DNA of 64,000 bases from Mesostigma viride (taxonomy: Eukaryota; Streptophyta; Mesostigmatophyceae; Mesostigmatales; Mesostigmataceae), in NCBI GenBank assembly GCA_009746045.1, contig RPFO01000502.1, positions 1-64,000 of the forward strand, in the 5' to 3' direction. Under the pieces are notes generated by a model. It saw only the letters and a program-made list of their open reading frames with translations, was not told the DNA's origin and searched no databases. The position numbers and the translations under genes were made by a program. Below, piece by piece: positions 59,658 through 64,000 of the stretch (within the stretch, counting starts at the first letter, position 1; each line of letters opens with the position of its first letter).

Positions 59658-62600
59658 ATGGACGTTGATGAGAGTGGTTTTATGGCAGAAGAGGCCTGCC
59701 AGGTGGTAGGGGCTCCAGCAGTAACCCCTACTGACCGTAAAGCTGCCCCAGTGAGCAGCAGTAAAAATGCCCCTGTTTGTGGCATTCCTATCCATGCCTG
59801 GAATAAAAAGAGTACCCCAGAGGGAACTCTTTCTGTAAATAATACGTGTGGATCTGCTCCTGTTTGTAGACAGATGCCACACGGTGTTGCCCAAGTGAGC
59901 AACGTATCTGTGAACAATACATGTGGTGCAGCTCCTGGTAGTAGCCAAGCACCCATTGATATTGTTAACAGTCAAGCTCCTCAGAGCAATAATCCTTGTT
60001 ATATTGATAATAAAAACTTGGACTCTTGCTCTGCCAGGATACTCTGATCTGCCTTTCCTAAGGATTGTGGGTCGTGAAGATCACCAAGCCCAAGGCAAGG
60101 TTGACAGATATATACAGGAAATGGTTGGTAATGTCCGGGGATTATCCTGAGATGTTTAAACCAACTTTTGCTATCAGGTGTTTGGGTGCTGCAAAAGTGG
60201 AAAACACCATGAACAACCGTTTTCATACTTTCAAAGTGCGTGGTGTTCCATGGCTGGTCTCACCTCGTGGACTAGCAGGTGGCCTCTACCCTGATGACAT
60301 AATGCAGGCATGGAGTAAGCAGAGGTGGGCACAGTATGCTCATCTCTGTGAAAAGGATAAACAGAGAGGAGAATCATTAAAATTTAAGGTGGGAGACCAG
60401 GTGATCTTCCACAAAGAAAATGCTCCTGGTAAACGTGGTTATTGGCAGGGTCCAGGGACCATAACCTCAGTTGACCTGGAGATGAAAACTGCTGATGTGG
60501 TCTGGAATGGGACCACTTATCATCTGGCTTGGAATAGATTGAAGAGAGATCCAATGAACGTTCAAGAAAATCCCCTGGAAATATGGCCCCTGAAGAGGCA
60601 CTTGGATCTCCCAATCTTTCCTGTCCACCTTTGGCCAGTGAACAGGCTGGACTCCAACTACCAGAAAGGGCGGCCTCCCATCAACTGGAGCCTACTACTC
60701 AGCAAGCTCAGCCTAAGACATTGACTGGGATATCACAGGATGATATGGATGAAGCTGACTTGTTGGATAATAGGGTGTCTGATCAGCACCGGAAGCTCCG
60801 GCCGTTGGAACATGGGCTTGAGACCCCTGGGCAGGTGGATAACATATTTCAGTCTGAACAGCCAAAGCTTGGATCCAATTACCCTGGTAATAAGCCATTG
60901 CCCTTGGAGACTGATGGGATTCCAGCCCAAGGAAGACAAGCTGAGGAGGGGTTGTCCAGGTTGAACACTCAGCTCGGCAAGAGAGGCAATCCTCAAGAGC
61001 TTCGGGATATTGTAAAGAAGCTCAAGCCCTCACTAAAGATTGCCAAAATAACTTCTCTTCTAGAGAAGGGCATGGACCTTGATGGCTTTGATGTGGATAC
61101 CAAAGCAGAGGTCTCTGTCACCTCGCCCTTTAATGCTTTGCTGGATAAGTATTCCCTTGAACCCAGTCCATGGACTATTGTCCAAGACTTTGCGGGTAAC
61201 ACTGATCATCAAGTTCTTGGGAATATCACTATCCCATTCTTGGGTGAGTCTTTGACACTTTGTGTTGTTGATGGCTATAAGGGACCCACTCTCATTGGCC
61301 AGCCATTCTTGGTGACTCCCGGTGTTACCATTGTTGATGGCCCCAATAACACAAAGAGTCTCCTAAAAACCCATTGTGACCCAATTCCTCTGGAATCATT
61401 CAGATGTCTCTTGCCTCTTGAAATGTTCCAGAAGGCAAATTGGAAGACCGCCTGTGTCGGTTCAATAAAAGGAGCAGAATGGGGAAGGGATATACCCCCA
61501 GCTTCTGAGCTGGTAGAACCCGCCCAGCTCAGTGTGACTTCTCTTGGTCTCACAAAAAGGTCATTTGCTGCTCATAGCCCCATGTCCTTTGATGATGTAG
61601 ACCTGGATTGTCACACTTTCGCTGGCCTTGAGGCCTGGCGAGTAGCATTGGCGCGTGCGCTCCAGGAGTGGCAAACGCTGGATGTTTTTGAAGGCATTTC
61701 AGAACCTCCACCCAATGCTCAAATGCTTCAGTTGCGTTTTGTATGCAAGATGAAGAGCAAGCTTGGTGAGCCTCCCATACCAAACGCACGTCCAGTCGTG
61801 ACCCAGTTCCATGGTACTACAGACTTTGATAAGGAGGAGCTGTACACTCCTGGCCTGTCACATCCTGTTCTCAGGCTTATTCTTAGTCTGTACCTTGGTG
61901 CTTTGGACTATGGCTTGGATTATGGAGCAGAAATTGATGACTTCACCAGGGCCTTTTTGCATGGTGATCCTCAGGTGGCCAGAGCCACTTGGCAAGCTCA
62001 AAGACCCTGTTGTGTTAAGACCCCAGCATGCTGGATAGCTGAAGTAGGTCATCCCTACATGCAGCCTAAAGTGGGCTGGGAAGGACTGGTCAGCAGTCCA
62101 GTCATCTGGTATGAAACCATTGCTCCTGCCATCCAGGAGAGATGTCAGATGCAACAATCTCATCTTGCTTATTGTCTCTTTGTGGGGCAATCCAAGGACA
62201 ACCCACCTGGGCTACCTTACATGGAGATGATATGCAACGCATTGGTCCCAAGGGATGGTTGAATGAGACCTATAAAAGGCTCAATGACAAGTCCCCTATT
62301 GGTACCAGAGCATGGTTTAGTAAAAACAGCCAGGTACCTTACTGTGGCATTGGCTGTACCCTTTTCCAGGATGACAAAGGATGGCATCTTAAGCTGCAAT
62401 CGGCGAAGGGGTATAAAGAAAAAGTAATAACTCAGTTGCCCAAGAGAGTAACTGAGGAGAATGCCCCTACGGTTAAAGGTCAACTGGGTTGGCTGGCTGC
62501 CACAACTAACCCTGACCTGGCAGTACAGAGTAGGATGCCAGACTCTGTTGTTGTAGGAGAAGGAAGGAGGCGCCTGGAGAGCTGCCTCAATGAATCTCCT

Positions 62601-63131
62601 GACTTGGTGTTGTCCGGTGTAGACTGGCATGGGCGCATCATCATAGACGCCTACACAGATGCTAGCCAAGAGTCTAGATCTGCCAACAAGATTGGTGCCA
62701 GAGCCGGATGCCTGATCACCATCAGGAATGAAGGCAAACAGCCCTCGTTGGTATACTGGTCCAGTAACCTTCAGAGGAGGCGGTTTGCTGGCATTGACAC
62801 CGCTGAGTGCAGGGCATACGCCATGTGCATTCGCGATGCCATATACATAAGAGAGCTACTCTTATGGTGTCTGAGTCAGATAAGACCTCAACCTGTGATT
62901 GATGTCAGGGTTTATTGTGATAATAAGCCCGTGGTCTCTTTTATCAAGAATGAGAGGGCCACTACTACTGACTTGGACTACCTTGTGGCAAAGGAGTTGT
63001 CCAGCCACTGTATAACCATACATCTGCCAGGACACTCAAATCCTGCTGATGCTATGACCAAGCTTCCACGACTGGCCCTTAATGGGTACCAGTTGCTGCG
63101 GTCCATGATGGCTGGGAAACCCTTGTCATGA
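59658..63131 (+). pseudogene. pol: Copia-lineage pol of element 2, broken
   Basis: Order seen: a Cys/Asn/Pro-rich segment; the C-terminal part of integrase (PWLVSPRGLAGGLYPDDIM, KFKVGDQVIFHKENAPGKRG); a protease-like domain (GFDVDTKAEVSVTS, GPTLIGQPFL); reverse transcriptase (LQLRFVCKMK, EIDDFTRAFLHGD, ATLHGDDMQRI); and RNase H (DAYTDASQESRSA, TAECRAYAMCIRDA, HSNPADAMTK). The integrase catalytic core is not seen. About three breaks. The arrangement agrees with element 1. Confidence 0.82.
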
Positions 63132-63400
63132 GGAGTAATCTGGGAGCCTGAGCCTAATGCTCCTCCTGTAGGTTTTTATCCCCCTGGAGGTTTTGTCCTC
63201 TCTGGAGAAGAGGTTTTCCTTCAGATTTGGGTTTTCCCTACAGCAGGTTACACCAACCATGCAATGATGAGATGCAAACTCCATAAGACCCAAGTGAGTC
63301 CCCATTGCCCCACATGTGAAAGTGAACTGGCCAGGTGCGGCCGAACATCAATGAATACATCTAAGCCTTATCACTTTCACAAGGGAAAGAATGGCTGGAG

Positions 63401-63881
63401 TTGGTTGGAGACCCATCTAGGGTCCACATGGGTCCTCAGAGATAGAGGATCTTGTACAGATTACTACAATATACTTTATTGTAGTATTGGGCCAATGGCT
63501 GTACTTCACTAGTACTCGCCAATGGGATAACGCCACGTAGAATGTGTGGGCGTCTCCCAGGCCTCCACGTCACCGGCTGGTCAAGGGCCGGTGTAGTCCT
63601 GTCAATAGGACTGAGCCGACTATCGGCCTATCATGTATGCGCATCTGCCTTGGTACCTCCTAGAGGATTCTAGAAGTATCTAACACACGGCATGCACTGA
63701 ACTACATGGAATGCATGTCCACGTAGGATATTCAGCAAGACTGATGAAGGTGCCAAGCGCAACAGGTTCTTATGCGCAACGAAGACGAATTATGCAACAA
63801 CGACAATAACGTATGAGAACAATAAACACAACGTTCATCTCATGCTTTCTGATTTACATCGCATTCCATTTATTTGCAACT
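63401..63881 (+). repeat. 3' LTR of copia-like element 2
   Basis: Pairs with 58,074-58,555 and is followed by GGTTCAG. Confidence 0.88.
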
Positions 63882-64000
63882 GGTTCAGCTTCGGACTTGA
63901 CAGGGGCGGCCGCTGGGCCCGGACAACCCGGCCGCGCTCGGGAACGCGAACGGTCACCCGTTCGAGGTGCCAACGACCGACCGCTGCGTCAGAGCAGGGC
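63882..64000 (+). pseudogene. Continuation of the ORF at 56,825, cut by the window edge
   Basis: Starts with the target duplication GGTTCAG. Composition (Arg, Gly, Pro, Asp) fits the tail of the ORF left of the insertion. Open to the edge. Confidence 0.45.

Larger units (their letters stand above)
58074..63881 (+). mobile_element. Copia-like element 2 (broken, full length between LTRs)
   Basis: LTRs 58,074-58,555 and 63,401-63,881 (about 481 bp, only a few differences). GGTTCAG flanks both sides (58,067-58,073 and 63,882-63,888). A purine-rich tract AAGGGAAAGAATGG stands before the right LTR. The interior holds gag remnants (about 59,400-60,050) and a pol without a recognisable integrase core. 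It carries several breaks. Pol keeps the protease-like domain ahead of reverse transcriptase and the HGDD motif. Confidence 0.85.

Overview
The window looks like eukaryotic nuclear DNA, probably from an alga or another protist. It has two unlike halves. Positions 1 to about 32,300 are a dense block of giant-virus-like genes. Positions 32,300 to 64,000 are a nest of transposable elements, with Ty1/copia and Ty3/gypsy retrotransposons, non-autonomous LTR elements, and hAT, piggyBac and mariner-type DNA elements inserted into one another. Host type is inferred from this mixture and from a spliced gene at 32.7-35.3 kb. No rRNA, organelle or housekeeping gene is present to fix the lineage.

Virus-like block (1-32.3 kb). 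Short genes lie on both strands with tiny gaps or ATGA overlaps. Recognisable items are a monomeric B12-dependent (class II) ribonucleotide reductase present as three collinear pieces, an OTU-type cysteine protease, an HNH-type and a PD-(D/E)XK-type nuclease, two long paralogous fibre/adhesin-like proteins with LamG-like ends, an intronless tRNA-Ile(UAU), small membrane proteins, and several in-block gene families. The largest family shares a small Cys/His (presumed zinc) motif. A second set of three adjacent genes shares an RW..QCK module. No capsid, DNA polymerase or packaging ATPase is in the window, so the virus family cannot be named. Roughly a dozen genes are broken and at least three carry transposon insertions, so the block is best read as an endogenised, decaying virus copy. 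A 2.0-kb LTR element with apparently identical LTRs sits inside one of these genes (17,128-19,136).

Transition (29.1-35.9 kb). Two diverged copies of a non-coding block full of inverted 15-mers lie here. A perfect 111-bp inverted repeat (29,864-29,974 and 35,811-35,921) encloses 6 kb, including virus-like membrane-protein genes. Nested within is a 3.3-kb element with imperfect terminal inverted repeats and a 7-bp target duplication that carries a three-exon zinc-finger gene.

Retroelement half (35.9-64 kb). Two minus-strand copia-like elements (35.9-39.0 kb and 40.0-47.6 kb) have an extra ORF before gag. The longer one, and a third copia element (58.1-63.9 kb), carry a protease-like domain between integrase and reverse transcriptase and an HGDD motif in place of YVDD. 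A chromovirus pol (48.2-54.1 kb) is split by a non-autonomous LTR element whose own LTR is split by a piggyBac-type element. Another non-autonomous LTR element lies at 54.3-56.8 kb. The third copia element splits an unrecognised ORF that runs to the right edge.
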